Below, one piece after another: positions 8,371 to 17,399 of a stretch of DNA of 64,000 nucleotides. The first letter of the stretch is position 1; each line of letters begins with the position of its first letter. Position numbers and translations under genes: made by a program. Source of the stretch: BOG-908 sp963692875 (lineage in GTDB: Bacteria; Pseudomonadota; Alphaproteobacteria; Acetobacterales; Acetobacteraceae); assembly GCA_965198755.1 (NCBI GenBank), contig OZ240673.1:124001-188000 (forward strand), read 5' to 3'. Under the pieces are notes generated by a model. It made no database searches. It was not told the origin of the DNA and worked only from the letters and a program-made list of their open reading frames with translations.

Positions 8371-8420
8371 GTCAGGCGTCAGTCATCGGACTGGCCCTGG
8401 CAGTATCGGTTTCGCCTGAC
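8371..8420 (+). promoter_or_regulatory. Inverted repeat between rpsK and rpoA
   Basis: GTCAGGCG at 8371-8378 pairs with CGCCTGAC at 8413-8420 around a loop of about 34 nt. There is no T-tract, so it does not look like a standard terminator. It could be a weak stem-loop affecting rpoA expression. Not related to the R-element family. Confidence 0.3.
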
Positions 8421-8471
8421 GATTGACAGCTAGCTCTGGCAGCGCTCGGCGGGCACCTGAAAGGTTCTAGA

Positions 8472-9491
8472 GTGGTCATCCAGAGAAACTGGCAGTCGCT
8501 GATCAAGCCGGAGAAGCTGGAAGTCGAGCCCGGCACCGACCCGCACCGCATCGCCACCGTGGTTGCCGAGCCGCTGGAGCGCGGCTTCGGCATGACGCTG
8601 GGCAACGCCATCCGCCGCATCCTGCTCAGCTCGCTGCAGGGCGCCGCCGTCACCGCGCTGCAGATCGACGGCGTGCTGCACGAGTTCAGCTCGGTGGCCG
8701 GCGTGCGCGAGGACGTCACCGACATCGTGCTCAACATCAAGCAGCTCGCCCTGCGCATGCACGGCGAGGGCCCTAAGCGCATGTCGCTGACCGCCACCGG
8801 CCCCGGCGAGGTCCGCGCCGGCCAGATCCAGGCCGGCCACGACATCGACATCATGAACCCCGACCTGGTCATCTGCACGCTGGACGAGGGCGCCAAGCTC
8901 GGCATGGAGCTGACCGTCCAGCTCGGCCGCGGCTACGTCGCCGCCGCCGCCAACCGCCCGGAAGACGCGCCCATCGGCCTGATCCCGGTCGACGCCATCT
9001 ACTCCCCAGTCCGCCGCGTCTCCTACAAGGTGGAGCCCACCCGCGTGGGCCAGGTCACCGACTACGACAAGCTGCTGCTGACGGTGGAGACCAACGGCGC
9101 AGTCGGCCCGGAGGACGCGGTGGCCCTGGCCGCCCGTATCCTGCAGGACCAGCTCAAGCTGTTCATCAACTTCGATGAGCCGCAACAGGTCCGCGCCGAG
9201 GAGCAGCACGACGACCTGCCGTTCAACCGCAACCTGCTGCGCAAGGTGGACGAGCTCGAACTGTCCGTCCGTTCGGCGAACTGCCTGAAGAACGACAACA
9301 TCGTCTACATCGGCGACCTGGTGCAGAAGACCGAGCAGGAAATGCTCCGCACCCCGAACTTCGGCCGCAAGTCGCTCAACGAGATCAAGGAAGTGCTGAC
9401 CAACATGGGCCTGGCACTCGGCATGAACGTGTCCGGCTGGCCGCCGGAGAACATCGAGGAACTGGCCAAGCGCCTCGACGAGCCGTTCTAA
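8472..9491 (+). CDS. rpoA: RNA polymerase alpha subunit
   Basis: 339 residues. The N-terminal dimerisation domain (EPLERGFGMTLGNAIRRILLSSLQGAAVT) and the C-terminal DNA/activator-binding domain (ELSVRSANCLKNDNI, LRTPNFGRKSLNEIKEVL) are both complete. Starts at GTG 8472, giving VIQRNWQSLIKPEKL, as in other alphaproteobacteria. The stop is followed immediately by repeat R2. Confidence 0.98.
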   Translation: MVIQRNWQSLIKPEKLEVEPGTDPHRIATVVAEPLERGFGMTLGNAIRRILLSSLQGAAVTALQIDGVLHEFSSVAGVREDVTDIVLNIKQLALRMHGEGPKRMSLTATGPGEVRAGQIQAGHDIDIMNPDLVICTLDEGAKLGMELTVQLGRGYVAAAANRPEDAPIGLIPVDAIYSPVRRVSYKVEPTRVGQVTDYDKLLLTVETNGAVGPEDAVALAARILQDQLKLFINFDEPQQVRAEEQHDDLPFNRNLLRKVDELELSVRSANCLKNDNIVYIGDLVQKTEQEMLRTPNFGRKSLNEIKEVLTNMGLALGMNVSGWPPENIEELAKRLDEPF

Positions 9492-9634
9492 GCAAAGCAA
9501 GCAAGCGGTTCTTTTTTGAAAAAAAGAACCAAAAAACTTTTATCACCGTACGACCCGACTGTTGAACGGTCCGCGACAGCCGAGACAAAAGTTTTTTGCT
9601 TCTTTTCTTCAGAAAAGAAGGCCTTCCTTCCTTC
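9492..9634 (+). repeat. Element R2, between rpoA and rplQ
   Basis: Two-armed copy; GTTC-type left hairpin and CTTC-type right hairpin with the TTTTCT/AGAAAA stem variant. The core is in reverse orientation (TCCGCGACAGC near the right arm). It begins directly after the rpoA stop and ends 10 nt before the rplQ start. Confidence 0.92.
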
Positions 9635-9644
9635 GGAGTAGAAA

Positions 9645-10064
9645 ATGCGTCACGGAGTAGCCGGCCGAAAGCTCGGCGTCACATCGACCCACCGGCTCGC
9701 CATGTTCCGCAACATGGCCGTGGCCCTGCTCAAGCACGAGCAGATCACCACCACGCTCCCGAAGGCCAAGGAACTGCGCCCAGTCGCCGAGAAGCTGATC
9801 ACGCTGGGCAAGCGCGGCAGCCTGCACGCCCGCCGCCAAGCCTATGCCGAGCTGCGCGACAACACCATCGTCACCAAGCTGTTCGACACCCTGGCCGACC
9901 GCTACAAGGCCCGCTCCGGCGGCTACACACGCGTGATGAAGGCCGGCGTGCGCTACGGCGACGCAGCCGACATGGCAGTCATCGAGCTGGTCGACCGCGA
10001 CCCGTCCGCCAAGGGCCAGGATAGCGGCCCGGTGCAGGAGATGCCCGAGTCCGAGGCGGAGTAA
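9645..10064 (+). CDS. rplQ: 50S ribosomal protein L17
   Basis: 139 residues beginning MRHGVAGRKLGVTSTHRLAMFRNMAVALLKHEQITTTLPKAKELRP, the classic L17 N-terminus. An acidic tail of about 20 residues follows the core. It closes the alpha operon but is separated from rpoA by element R2, and R3 lies 40 nt downstream. Confidence 0.97.
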   Translation: MRHGVAGRKLGVTSTHRLAMFRNMAVALLKHEQITTTLPKAKELRPVAEKLITLGKRGSLHARRQAYAELRDNTIVTKLFDTLADRYKARSGGYTRVMKAGVRYGDAADMAVIELVDRDPSAKGQDSGPVQEMPESEAE

Positions 10065-10104
10065 CAGCGACCACGCTACTAGCGCCCGCTTCGGTTCGCG
10101 AAGA

Positions 10105-10257
10105 CAAGCAAGGCAAGCGGTTCTTTTTTGAAAAAAAGAACCAAAAAACTTTTGGTTCCTTCAGCACTACCGGGTCGAAACGCGCGCTTCAGCCGTCCGC
10201 GACAGCGCTCGCAAAAGCTTTTTGCTTCTTTTTCTCGAAAAAGAAGGCCTTACTTTC
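10105..10257 (+). repeat. Element R3, downstream of rplQ
   Basis: Two-armed copy; GTTC left hairpin, CTTC right hairpin with the TTTTTC/GAAAAA stem variant. The core is in reverse orientation and somewhat longer than usual. Confidence 0.9.
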
Positions 10258-10321
10258 GCTTATCGGCCTTTCCGTCGCACCGGCACCGGCAGGACGTCTA
10301 GCAAGCCAAACTAACCAACAG

Positions 10322-10355
10322 AAAGGGGCCGGAAGATACCTTCCAGCCCCTTTTC
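10322..10355. terminator. Bidirectional intrinsic terminator-like hairpin
   Basis: AAAGGGGC and GGAA pair with TTCC and GCCCCTTTT around a six-base loop; the stem has one offset base. Runs of A before and T after the stem make it terminator-like on both strands. It lies 6 nt beyond the stop of the minus-strand gene at 10362-10868 and downstream of rplQ, so it could serve both. Confidence 0.65.
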
Positions 10356-10361
10356 CGCGTC

Positions 10362-10868
10362 TTACTTGCCGCTGCTGTCTGCAGGCGGTGTAGCGCTGTC
10401 AGCCGGCGCCGCCGTGTCGGACGACTTGGCGGCCATCGGCTTCTTTTTCGCCATGTGATGCGACATCTTTTTCGACGAGGACGCGTGCGCTTCCTCCTTG
10501 GCGGCTGGCGGCGTGGCCGACGGCGTGAACGGCTTGCCGGTCTTGGCGGAATCCAAGCTCTCGGAGTTCAGGTCGTCGACGGCTTTGTCGCCGGCCTTTG
10601 TCGCCACCAGCTTGCCATGCGACTTCATGGCCTTCTTGTGCATGGGCATCTTCTTCGCCGGCTTGGCGGGATGCGTGCCGGTGTCTGCAGACGGCGCACC
10701 AGGGGTGACGTCGGCTGGCGGGGCGGACGGCGCAGGCGCCGGTGCCGAGGGCGTAGCGGCGGCAGGAGCCGAAGGCGTGGGCGCCGGCGCCTGGGCGAAT
10801 GATGCGAGCGGCATGGCGGCGGTCGCCAACGCCAGGAACGTTGCTCCGAGTAGATTTGTCTTACGCAC
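10362..10868 (-). CDS. Secreted Ala/Pro/Lys/His-rich low-complexity protein
   Basis: 168 residues. A clear Sec signal peptide (RKTNLLGATFLALATAAMPLASFAQA) is followed by a Pro/Ala/Ser-rich stretch, then blocks rich in Lys, His and Met (KPAKKMPMHKKAMKSHGK, KKMSHHMAKKKPM). The GTG start at 10868 is favoured by AGGAG 8 nt upstream; a longer frame reaches 10925 but has no such site. I recognise no domain. Likely periplasmic, perhaps cation- or polyanion-binding, which is only a guess from composition. Followed by the hairpin at 10322. Confidence 0.7.
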   Translation of the reverse strand: MRKTNLLGATFLALATAAMPLASFAQAPAPTPSAPAAATPSAPAPAPSAPPADVTPGAPSADTGTHPAKPAKKMPMHKKAMKSHGKLVATKAGDKAVDDLNSESLDSAKTGKPFTPSATPPAAKEEAHASSSKKMSHHMAKKKPMAAKSSDTAAPADSATPPADSSGK

Positions 10869-11082
10869 GGCCGACACTCCTATGGTGGTTGACGACAGAC
10901 ACGGCGCGGTCCGGTCTGCGCTCACAACGAGTTACATTCTGTTTGGTCGCATCGACAAGACGAGCGATGAGGGTTGCGCTGCACAATTGCCGCAGTGTGT
11001 GACATAACTGACGCAGAGACGGTCGCCTTGCGCTCAGGCTGTGACGACAAACGAACATTCTGCCGAGTGATGCTGACCCATA

Positions 11083-11221
11083 GAAAGCAAGCAGTCCTTT
11101 TTTGAAAAAAAGGACCAAAAAACTTTTGACTCCGCTGTCGCGCGCTCTCCGGCTGAGTCCGCGACAGCTTTGAGCAAGGGTTTTTGCTTCTGTTTTCAAA
11201 AAGAAGGCCTTGTTTGCTTCG
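11083..11221 (+). repeat. Element R4, upstream of rarA
   Basis: Two-armed copy with a GTCC-type left hairpin (paired by GGAC, a compensated change) and a degenerate right hairpin. Its core and flanks match R15 and R34, including the left flank ending ATAGAAAGC and a right flank resembling ACGGTCAAC. Confidence 0.88.
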
Positions 11222-11368
11222 GCACGGTCAACATCCAGGCGCTTTGTACAACGGGGTTGCGTGCGCCCCCAGGATGTTGGCCTTTGCTGGACATCAGCGA
11301 TGGTGCAGAACACACCCATGGTTCTGATGCCAAACGGCACGAAAACTGACCTGGCGAGCAGAAGCCAG

Positions 11369-11510
11369 CGTCTTCTTTTTCGAGAAAAAGGAGCAAAAAG
11401 CTTTTGTCGCGGCTGTCGCGGACAGCTGAAACACCACGCCTCACCACGGCACACCGGACGGGACCAAAAGTTTTTTGGTTCTTTTTTTCCAAGAACCGCT
11501 TGCCTTCCTT
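11369..11510 (+). repeat. Element R5, just upstream of rarA
   Basis: Two-armed copy; CTTC left hairpin with TTTTTC/GAAAAA stem, GTTC right hairpin that has lost some bases. Forward core orientation. Ends about 29 nt before the rarA start. Confidence 0.87.
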
Positions 11511-11538
11511 TCCCACCCACCGCCAACACCTCAGCCGA

Positions 11539-12870
11539 ATGAGCGGCAGCAACGCCTACCAATCCGGCCTGTTCTCCGAAGGCCCCGCTCCCCTCAGCCC
11601 CGACCCCGCACGCCCGCTCGCCGACCGCCTCAGGCCGACCAACCTGGCCGACATCGTTGGCCAACAGCACGTCGTCGGCCCGAACGGCGAGCTGACCAAC
11701 CTGCTCAAGCTCCCCCAACTGCCCAGCCTGATCCTGTGCGGCCCCCCGGGCGTCGGCAAGACAAGCATCGCCCGCCTGGTCGCCGCCGCCTCCGGCACCG
11801 TCTTCGTCCAGCTCTCCGCGCTCTCCTCCGGGGTGGCCGACCTCAAGCGCACCTTCGAAGAGGCGAGCCACCGGCGCGAGACCGGCCAGACCACGCTGCT
11901 GTTCGTCGACGAGATCCACCGGTTCAACCGCACCCAGCAGGACAGCTTCCTCGCGGTCGTCGAGCAGGGGCGCATCATCCTCGTCGGCGCCACCACGGAA
12001 AACCCCTCCTTTGCGCTGAACGACGCGCTCACCTCGCGCTGCGCCGTGCTGCTGCTGCGCCGCCTGGACAACGCGGACATGGAAGCCCTGCTGCGCCGCG
12101 CCGAGGCCGAGCTCGGCGCCCCCCTCCGCCTTACCCCGGAGGCCCGCGCCGCCCTTCGCGCCATGGCCGACGGCGACGGCCGCTACCTGCTCAACATGGC
12201 CGAGCGTGTCGCTGTCCTGGCCGCCGCCGAGGCCCCCCTCGACGAACCCGCGCTCACCGCCCTGGTCGGCCGCCGCGCCGCCCTCTATGACCGCGACCGC
12301 GACGGCCACTACAACCTCATCTCCGCCCTGCATAAATCCCTGCGCGGCTCGGACACCGACGCCGCCCTCTACTGGTTCGCCCGCATGCTGGAGGGCGGCG
12401 AGGACCCCCGCTACATCGCCCGCCGCCTGGTCCGCTTCGCCTCCGAAGACGTGGGCCTGGCCGACCCGCAAGCGCTCGTGCAGACCCTGGCGGCCTGGGA
12501 AGCCTACGAACGCCTCGGCAGTCCCGAAGGCGACCTGGCCCTGTCACAAGCGGTGATCTACCTTGGCACCGCGCCGAAATCGAACGCCGCCTACAAGGCG
12601 CACAAGGCGGCCGCACGCGCGGCCAAGAAGACCGGCAGCCTGGCCCCGCCGCCGCACATCCTCAACGCGCCCACGAAACTGATGAAGCAGTGGGGCCACG
12701 GCGAAGGCTACGCCTACGACCACGACGAAGAAGACGGGTTCTCCGGCCAGAACTACTTCCCGGACGGGATCGACCGGGCGGAATACTACCAGCCTGCTGA
12801 CCGCGGGTTCGAGCGTGAGCTGGGCAAGCGGCAGGCTTACTGGTCGGAGTTGCGGGCGAAGAAGAAGTAG
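11539..12870 (+). CDS. rarA: Replication-associated recombination protein A (AAA+ ATPase)
   Basis: 443 residues, the usual RarA/MgsA length. It is related to clamp-loader ATPases and acts at stalled replication forks. Walker A GPPGVGKTS at about residue 69, Walker B with sensor region (FVDEIHRFNRTQQDSFL) near 122, GATTENPSF near 150, and the RarA C-terminal region (SALHKSLRGSDTDAALYWFARMLEGGEDP, HGEGYAYDHDE). The ATG at 11539 gives the standard N-terminus; the frame upstream merely runs through repeat R5. Its TAG touches R6. Confidence 0.95.
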   Translation: MSGSNAYQSGLFSEGPAPLSPDPARPLADRLRPTNLADIVGQQHVVGPNGELTNLLKLPQLPSLILCGPPGVGKTSIARLVAAASGTVFVQLSALSSGVADLKRTFEEASHRRETGQTTLLFVDEIHRFNRTQQDSFLAVVEQGRIILVGATTENPSFALNDALTSRCAVLLLRRLDNADMEALLRRAEAELGAPLRLTPEARAALRAMADGDGRYLLNMAERVAVLAAAEAPLDEPALTALVGRRAALYDRDRDGHYNLISALHKSLRGSDTDAALYWFARMLEGGEDPRYIARRLVRFASEDVGLADPQALVQTLAAWEAYERLGSPEGDLALSQAVIYLGTAPKSNAAYKAHKAAARAAKKTGSLAPPPHILNAPTKLMKQWGHGEGYAYDHDEEDGFSGQNYFPDGIDRAEYYQPADRGFERELGKRQAYWSELRAKKK

Positions 12871-12998
12871 GAAGGCCTTCTTTTCTGGAGAAAAGAAGCA
12901 AAAGACTTTTGTCCCTGCTGTCGCGATGGTCCTGCAGCACGCGCCCAAGGGAACAAAAGTGTTTGCTTCATTCTTCAATGAGAAATAAGCGCTTGCCT
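12870..12998 (+). repeat. Element R6, filling the rarA/sulfotransferase gap
   Basis: CTTC left hairpin with TTTTCT-type stem; the right arm is badly degenerate. Forward core. It occupies essentially all of the 133 bp between two convergent stop codons. Confidence 0.85.
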
Positions 12999-13003
12999 CA
13001 CTG

Positions 13004-13765
13004 TCACGCGTAAAACCAATCGTTCAGCTCAACGAACGTCGTCGCAATCACCGCCTGTTCCGACTTGCTGAAACGGGCGGTGTATTCGAACGGTATGCCG
13101 GCGCAAATCGAGCCCTGACGCGTGTTCTCATAGCGCACCCCGGCCAGCACCATGTAGGCGGGGTCGAACGTGCAACCGGCCACCGCGTAGACGCGCTCGC
13201 AAGTCCGCCGCGTGTCCAAGCACAACGTTTCCAGCCGGATCGGACACACGCGCGGGTCCGCCGTATCGACCGCCGCGCGATAGCTGGCGTAACTCGTGCG
13301 AAGATAGTCCAGCTTGTTGGGTGCGTAGGCTTCGAACCAAGGCGAGAAAGGCGGCGCGCCCGCCTTGCGCCAGTCCGAGCAGACCAGCGCGCGCGGGTCC
13401 TTGAACACCACCAGGAACGGCACCGGCAGCTTGCCCATGCAGTCGGCGAGCCGGCTGAGGTAGCGGGGCGTCTTGTCGAAGATCGTGTGCGTGCCGGGCT
13501 TGAGCACGGTCGAGGCCGCGTGCAGGCGGTCGTAGAACTGCGCAAAATCGTCGGTGTCGCAGCACGCGTCCAGCGCCGCTGCGTCCACGCCCCAGCCCCA
13601 TCGCGTGATCTCGGCGTGCACCGCCAACTCGGGGAAGCTGCGCGGAGATGGCGCGAGCAGAACGCCAACCTCGAAGCCGGCATCGATCCCTGGCACCTGG
13701 CGGAATAAGTCGGAGACGAGTGTGGTGCCGCTGTGCTCGGGGCCGCAGATGACGAAGCGGATCAA
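13004..13765 (-). CDS. Sulfotransferase-family protein
   Basis: 253 residues. The N-terminal strand-loop FVICGPEHSGTTLVSDLF matches the PAPS 5'-phosphosulfate-binding loop of sulfotransferases, and LVVFKDPRALVCSDWR near the middle resembles the 3'-phosphate-binding motif. Acceptor unknown; a role in modifying surface glycans or sugars is inference. No ATG fits: an ATG/CTG upstream lies inside repeat R7. The TTG at 13765 starts right before the core strand and is preferred. Convergent with rarA. Confidence 0.75.
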   Translation of the reverse strand: MIRFVICGPEHSGTTLVSDLFRQVPGIDAGFEVGVLLAPSPRSFPELAVHAEITRWGWGVDAAALDACCDTDDFAQFYDRLHAASTVLKPGTHTIFDKTPRYLSRLADCMGKLPVPFLVVFKDPRALVCSDWRKAGAPPFSPWFEAYAPNKLDYLRTSYASYRAAVDTADPRVCPIRLETLCLDTRRTCERVYAVAGCTFDPAYMVLAGVRYENTRQGSICAGIPFEYTARFSKSEQAVIATTFVELNDWFYA

Positions 13766-13786
13766 GCGGGTGTTGTTCGACGAAAA

Positions 13787-13918
13787 GAAAGCAAGGCCTT
13801 CTTTTCTGAAGAAAAGAAGCAAAAGACTTTTGCTCCTGCTGTCGCGGACTCTCCCTCAGCGCGCGACAGCGGAGACAAAAGTTTTTTGCTTCTTTTTTTC
13901 AAAAAAGAAGGTCTTAAA
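13787..13918 (+). repeat. Element R7, between metH and the sulfotransferase gene
   Basis: CTTC hairpins on both arms; left stem is the TTTTCT/AGAAAA variant, right stem is all T/A. Symmetric core. It ends on the metH stop and lies just upstream of the sulfotransferase start, both genes being on the minus strand. Confidence 0.9.
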
Positions 13919-16900
13919 CCGAAAAATACTTGGCAGCCGGATTGACCACCACGATCGCACTCGTGCTCTGCTCCGGATGCAACTGGTGCTCGTCCGACAA
14001 CGAAACGCCCACCCTCTCGGCATCCAGCAACCGCAGCAGCATGTCCTGGTCCTCGATCCGCGGGCAGGCGGGGTAGCCAAATGAGTAACGCGACCCGCGA
14101 TAGCCCTGGCTCAGCATCTTCTCCATGTCGCGGTCGTCCTCGCCGGCAAACCCCAGCTCGGCACGGATGCGCTTGTGCACATACTCCGCCATCGCCTCAG
14201 CCATCTCCACGCTCAGCCCGTGCAGATACAAATAGTCCTGGTAACGGTTGTCCTCGAACCACACGCGCGCGGTGTCGCTCGCCGCCTGGCCGACGGTGAC
14301 CACCTGCAGCCCGATCACGTCGCGCTCCGCCTCGTCCACGTCGCGGAAAAAGTCGGCGATGCAGTCGCCGTCTTCGCGCGGCTGGCGCGGCAGGTGGAAG
14401 CGCGCGACCTCGGTGGTGCCGTCTTGCTCGAACACGATCAGATCGTTGCCCTGTCCTGCCGCTTTCCAGTAACCGTAGATCGCCTGGGGTTTCAGGATGC
14501 TCTCCGCCTCGCACAGTGCCAGCATGCGCTTCATGATCGGCCGCAACTCCTGCTTCGCCCAGCCGAGGAAGTCGTCCAGGCTCTTGCCCTGCTTCCGGAA
14601 CCCCCACTGGAATTGGTACAGGCTGCGCTCGTTGAGGAACGGCACCACCGCCTTTGGCGGCGCCTCGATCACTCGCGGCCCCCAGAACGGCGGCTCGGCC
14701 ACCGCCACGTCCTGCGTCAACCGCCGGCGCCGCGCCTGCACGCCGGCGACATCGATCGGCCGCCACGCGCGCTCGTCCGCGGTGCCGATGCTGCGCTTGG
14801 TGTTCTTCGCCTTCCCACTGCGCTTGGCCTGCAGCGCAGACAGGTAGTCGTCGAACCCGTTGCCGGTCACCTTGTCCATCAGGTGCAGCCCGTCGAACGC
14901 ATCGCGCGCGAACGCAACACGGCCCGACGCGTACGCCGCCACGCAGTCGTCCTCGACGTAGTTGCGCGTCAGCGCCGCCCCGCCCAGCAGCACCGGTATC
15001 TCCAGCCCCTGCCGGCTCATCTCTTCCAAATTCTCGCGCATGATCACGGTGGACTTCACCAGCAGCCCGCTCATCCCGATCGCGTGCGCGTGGTGCTCCT
15101 TTGCAGCCTCCACCATGTCGGCCAGCTTCACCTTGATGCCGAGGTTGACCACCCGGTAGCCGTTGTTGGTGAGGATGATGTCGACCAGGTTCTTGCCGAT
15201 GTCGTGCACGTCGCCCTTCACCGTCGCCAGCACGATGGTGCCTTTCTCCTGCCCGGCGATGCGCGTCATCATCGGTTCCAGGTAGGCCACCGCCGCCTTC
15301 ATCGTCTCCGCCGACTGCAACACGAACGGCAACTGCATCTTGCCGGCGCCGAACAGCTCGCCCACCACCTTCATGCCGCCGAGCAGGATGTCGTTGATGA
15401 TCGCCAGCGGCTCGTGGTTCTGCAGCGCGTCGTCCAGCTCGCTCTCCAGCCCCTTGCGGTCGCCGTCCACGATGCGGTCGCGCAGCCGCCCCTCCACCGT
15501 CTCGCTCTTCGCCCGTTTCGTCGCCTCCGCCGCCTTGCGATCCGCAAATATCTCGAGCAGGCGCTTCAACGGATCATAACCCTCGCGCCGACGGTCGAAG
15601 ATCAGATCCTCGGCCACCTGCACCTCCTCGGCGGGGATCAAGTGCAGCGGCCGTATCTTGCTGACGTGCACGATCGCCCCCGTCATCCCCGCACGCACCG
15701 CGTGGTCGAGGAACACGGAGTTCAGCACGGCACGCGCCGCCGGGTTCAACCCGAAACTCACGTTGGACAAACCGAGGATGATCTGGATGTCAGGAAACTT
15801 CTCGCGGATCATCCTGATCCCGTCGAGCGTCCACTCCGCCAGCTTGCGGTCGTCCTCGTTGCCGGTGGCGACGGTGAACGTCAGCGGATCGATCAGCAGG
15901 TCACTCTGCGGCAGCCCGTACGTATCGCACGCGAACGCCACCAGCCGCTCGGCAATGCGCAGCTTGTCCTCTGCGGTCTTGGCCATGCCCACTTCGTCGA
16001 TCGTCAGCGCGATCACCGCAGCGCCAAACTTCTTCGCCAGCTTCAACCGGTCCGTCGCCGCCGCCTCGCCGTCCTCGAAGTTGATCGAGTTGATGATCGG
16101 CTTGCCGCCATGCAGCTTCAACGCGCTCTCGATCACCGGCGTCTCGGTGCTGTCGATCACCAGCGGCACGTTTACCGAGTTGGTGAACCGCCTGATCACC
16201 TCGTCCATCTCCCGCTTCTCGTCGCGCCCGACGAACGCCGTACAAACATCCAGCGAACTCGAGCCCTCCGCCGCCTGTTCGCGCCCCACCGACACGCAAC
16301 CGTCCCAGTCGCCCGCCTCCTGCAGCTCGCGCCACTTCTTCGAACCGTTGGCGTTGCACCGCTCGCCGATGGAGAAGAAGCTGTTCTCCTGCCGCAACGC
16401 CGTCTGGCTGTACAGGCTCGCCACCGACGGCACCCACACGCTCGTCCGCCGCACCGGCGCCGGCCGGAACCCGCCACGCCGCCGCAACATCGCGTCCAGC
16501 GCCTGGATGTGCGGCACGTCCGTCCCGCAGCAGCCGCCGATCAAATTCAGCCCGTCTTCGACAACGAAGCGTTCCACCCAGCTCGCCATCTCGGCGGCGC
16601 CAAGCGGGTAGCGCGTGGCGCCATCCACCAACTCCGGCAACCCCGCGTTCGGCTGCACGCTGAGCAGCCCTGGCCAGTTCGCCGCCAGCCAGCGCACGTG
16701 CTCGGCCATCTCCTGCGGACCGGTCGCACAGTTCAGCCCGATCAGCGGCACGTCCAGCGCGTGCACCACGGTCGCCGCCGTCGCGATGTCCGGCCCCACC
16801 AGCAGCGTGCCGGTGGTCTCCACCGTCACCTGCACGAAGATCGGCGTGTCGCGCCCCGCTTCGGCGCGCGCAATCTTCGCCCCGTTCACCGCCGCCTTTA

Positions 16901-17399
16901 TCTGTAGCGTGTCCTGGCACGTCTCGATCAGGAACGCGTCCACCCCGCCATCCACCAGCCCGCGGCACTGTTCGGCCAGCCCCGCCTCCAGCGTGTCGTA
17001 ATCCACGTTGCCCAACGATGGCAGCTTGGTCCCCGGCCCCACGCCGCCCAGCACCCAGCGGTGCCGCCCGTCGGCGAACTCGTCGGCCACCTCGCGCGCC
17101 AGCTCGGCCGCCACCCGGTTGATCTCGCGCGCGCGATCGGACAGCCCGAACTCGCCCAACGTGATCGGCGAGGCGCCGAACGTGTTGGTCTCAACCATGT
17201 CAGCGCCGGCCTCGAAGTAGCCACGCGCGATCTCGCGCACCAAGTCCGGCCGCGAGAGGTTCAGCACGTCGGTGCAGTTCTCCTGCCCCCAGTAGTCGCG
17301 CTCGGTTTCCAGATCCATGGATTGCACGCGGCTGCCGGTGCCGCCGTCGCACAGCAGAACCTGGTCACGCAGCGCGTCGAGCAAATGGGGTCGGGTCAA
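13914..17399 (-). CDS. metH: Cobalamin-dependent methionine synthase
   Basis: 1,161 residues with all four MetH modules. The homocysteine domain (about 1-320) has the zinc cysteines C224 (GLNCATGP) and C290/C291 (GGCCGT). Next come the methyltetrahydrofolate (pterin) domain, then the B12 domain with DVHDIGKN around residue 730 supplying the cobalt-ligand His. The C-terminal SAM-binding reactivation domain ends with RYSFGYPACPRIEDQ and HPEQSTSAIVV. It transfers methyl from methyl-THF to homocysteine. The start is a TTG at 17399 with GAGG 7 nt upstream; no ATG is available before the core. metF is not adjacent. Confidence 0.96.
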   Translation of the reverse strand: MTRPHLLDALRDQVLLCDGGTGSRVQSMDLETERDYWGQENCTDVLNLSRPDLVREIARGYFEAGADMVETNTFGASPITLGEFGLSDRAREINRVAAELAREVADEFADGRHRWVLGGVGPGTKLPSLGNVDYDTLEAGLAEQCRGLVDGGVDAFLIETCQDTLQIKAAVNGAKIARAEAGRDTPIFVQVTVETTGTLLVGPDIATAATVVHALDVPLIGLNCATGPQEMAEHVRWLAANWPGLLSVQPNAGLPELVDGATRYPLGAAEMASWVERFVVEDGLNLIGGCCGTDVPHIQALDAMLRRRGGFRPAPVRRTSVWVPSVASLYSQTALRQENSFFSIGERCNANGSKKWRELQEAGDWDGCVSVGREQAAEGSSSLDVCTAFVGRDEKREMDEVIRRFTNSVNVPLVIDSTETPVIESALKLHGGKPIINSINFEDGEAAATDRLKLAKKFGAAVIALTIDEVGMAKTAEDKLRIAERLVAFACDTYGLPQSDLLIDPLTFTVATGNEDDRKLAEWTLDGIRMIREKFPDIQIILGLSNVSFGLNPAARAVLNSVFLDHAVRAGMTGAIVHVSKIRPLHLIPAEEVQVAEDLIFDRRREGYDPLKRLLEIFADRKAAEATKRAKSETVEGRLRDRIVDGDRKGLESELDDALQNHEPLAIINDILLGGMKVVGELFGAGKMQLPFVLQSAETMKAAVAYLEPMMTRIAGQEKGTIVLATVKGDVHDIGKNLVDIILTNNGYRVVNLGIKVKLADMVEAAKEHHAHAIGMSGLLVKSTVIMRENLEEMSRQGLEIPVLLGGAALTRNYVEDDCVAAYASGRVAFARDAFDGLHLMDKVTGNGFDDYLSALQAKRSGKAKNTKRSIGTADERAWRPIDVAGVQARRRRLTQDVAVAEPPFWGPRVIEAPPKAVVPFLNERSLYQFQWGFRKQGKSLDDFLGWAKQELRPIMKRMLALCEAESILKPQAIYGYWKAAGQGNDLIVFEQDGTTEVARFHLPRQPREDGDCIADFFRDVDEAERDVIGLQVVTVGQAASDTARVWFEDNRYQDYLYLHGLSVEMAEAMAEYVHKRIRAELGFAGEDDRDMEKMLSQGYRGSRYSFGYPACPRIEDQDMLLRLLDAERVGVSLSDEHQLHPEQSTSAIVVVNPAAKYFSV

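Larger units (their letters stand above)
10869..11538. other. Non-coding stretch with two repeat elements
   Basis: 670 bp between the divergent secreted-protein gene and rarA. It holds the upstream region of the secreted-protein gene, elements R4 and R5, and about 150 bp between them in which I see no gene, tRNA or clear promoter. Confidence 0.6.

Noticed and set aside
14175..16907. Long open frame of about 910 codons on + opposite metH
   Set aside because: It is an antisense shadow of metH produced by high-GC codon bias; the sequence is His/Arg/Gln-rich with no domain, and metH is a complete, well-conserved gene.
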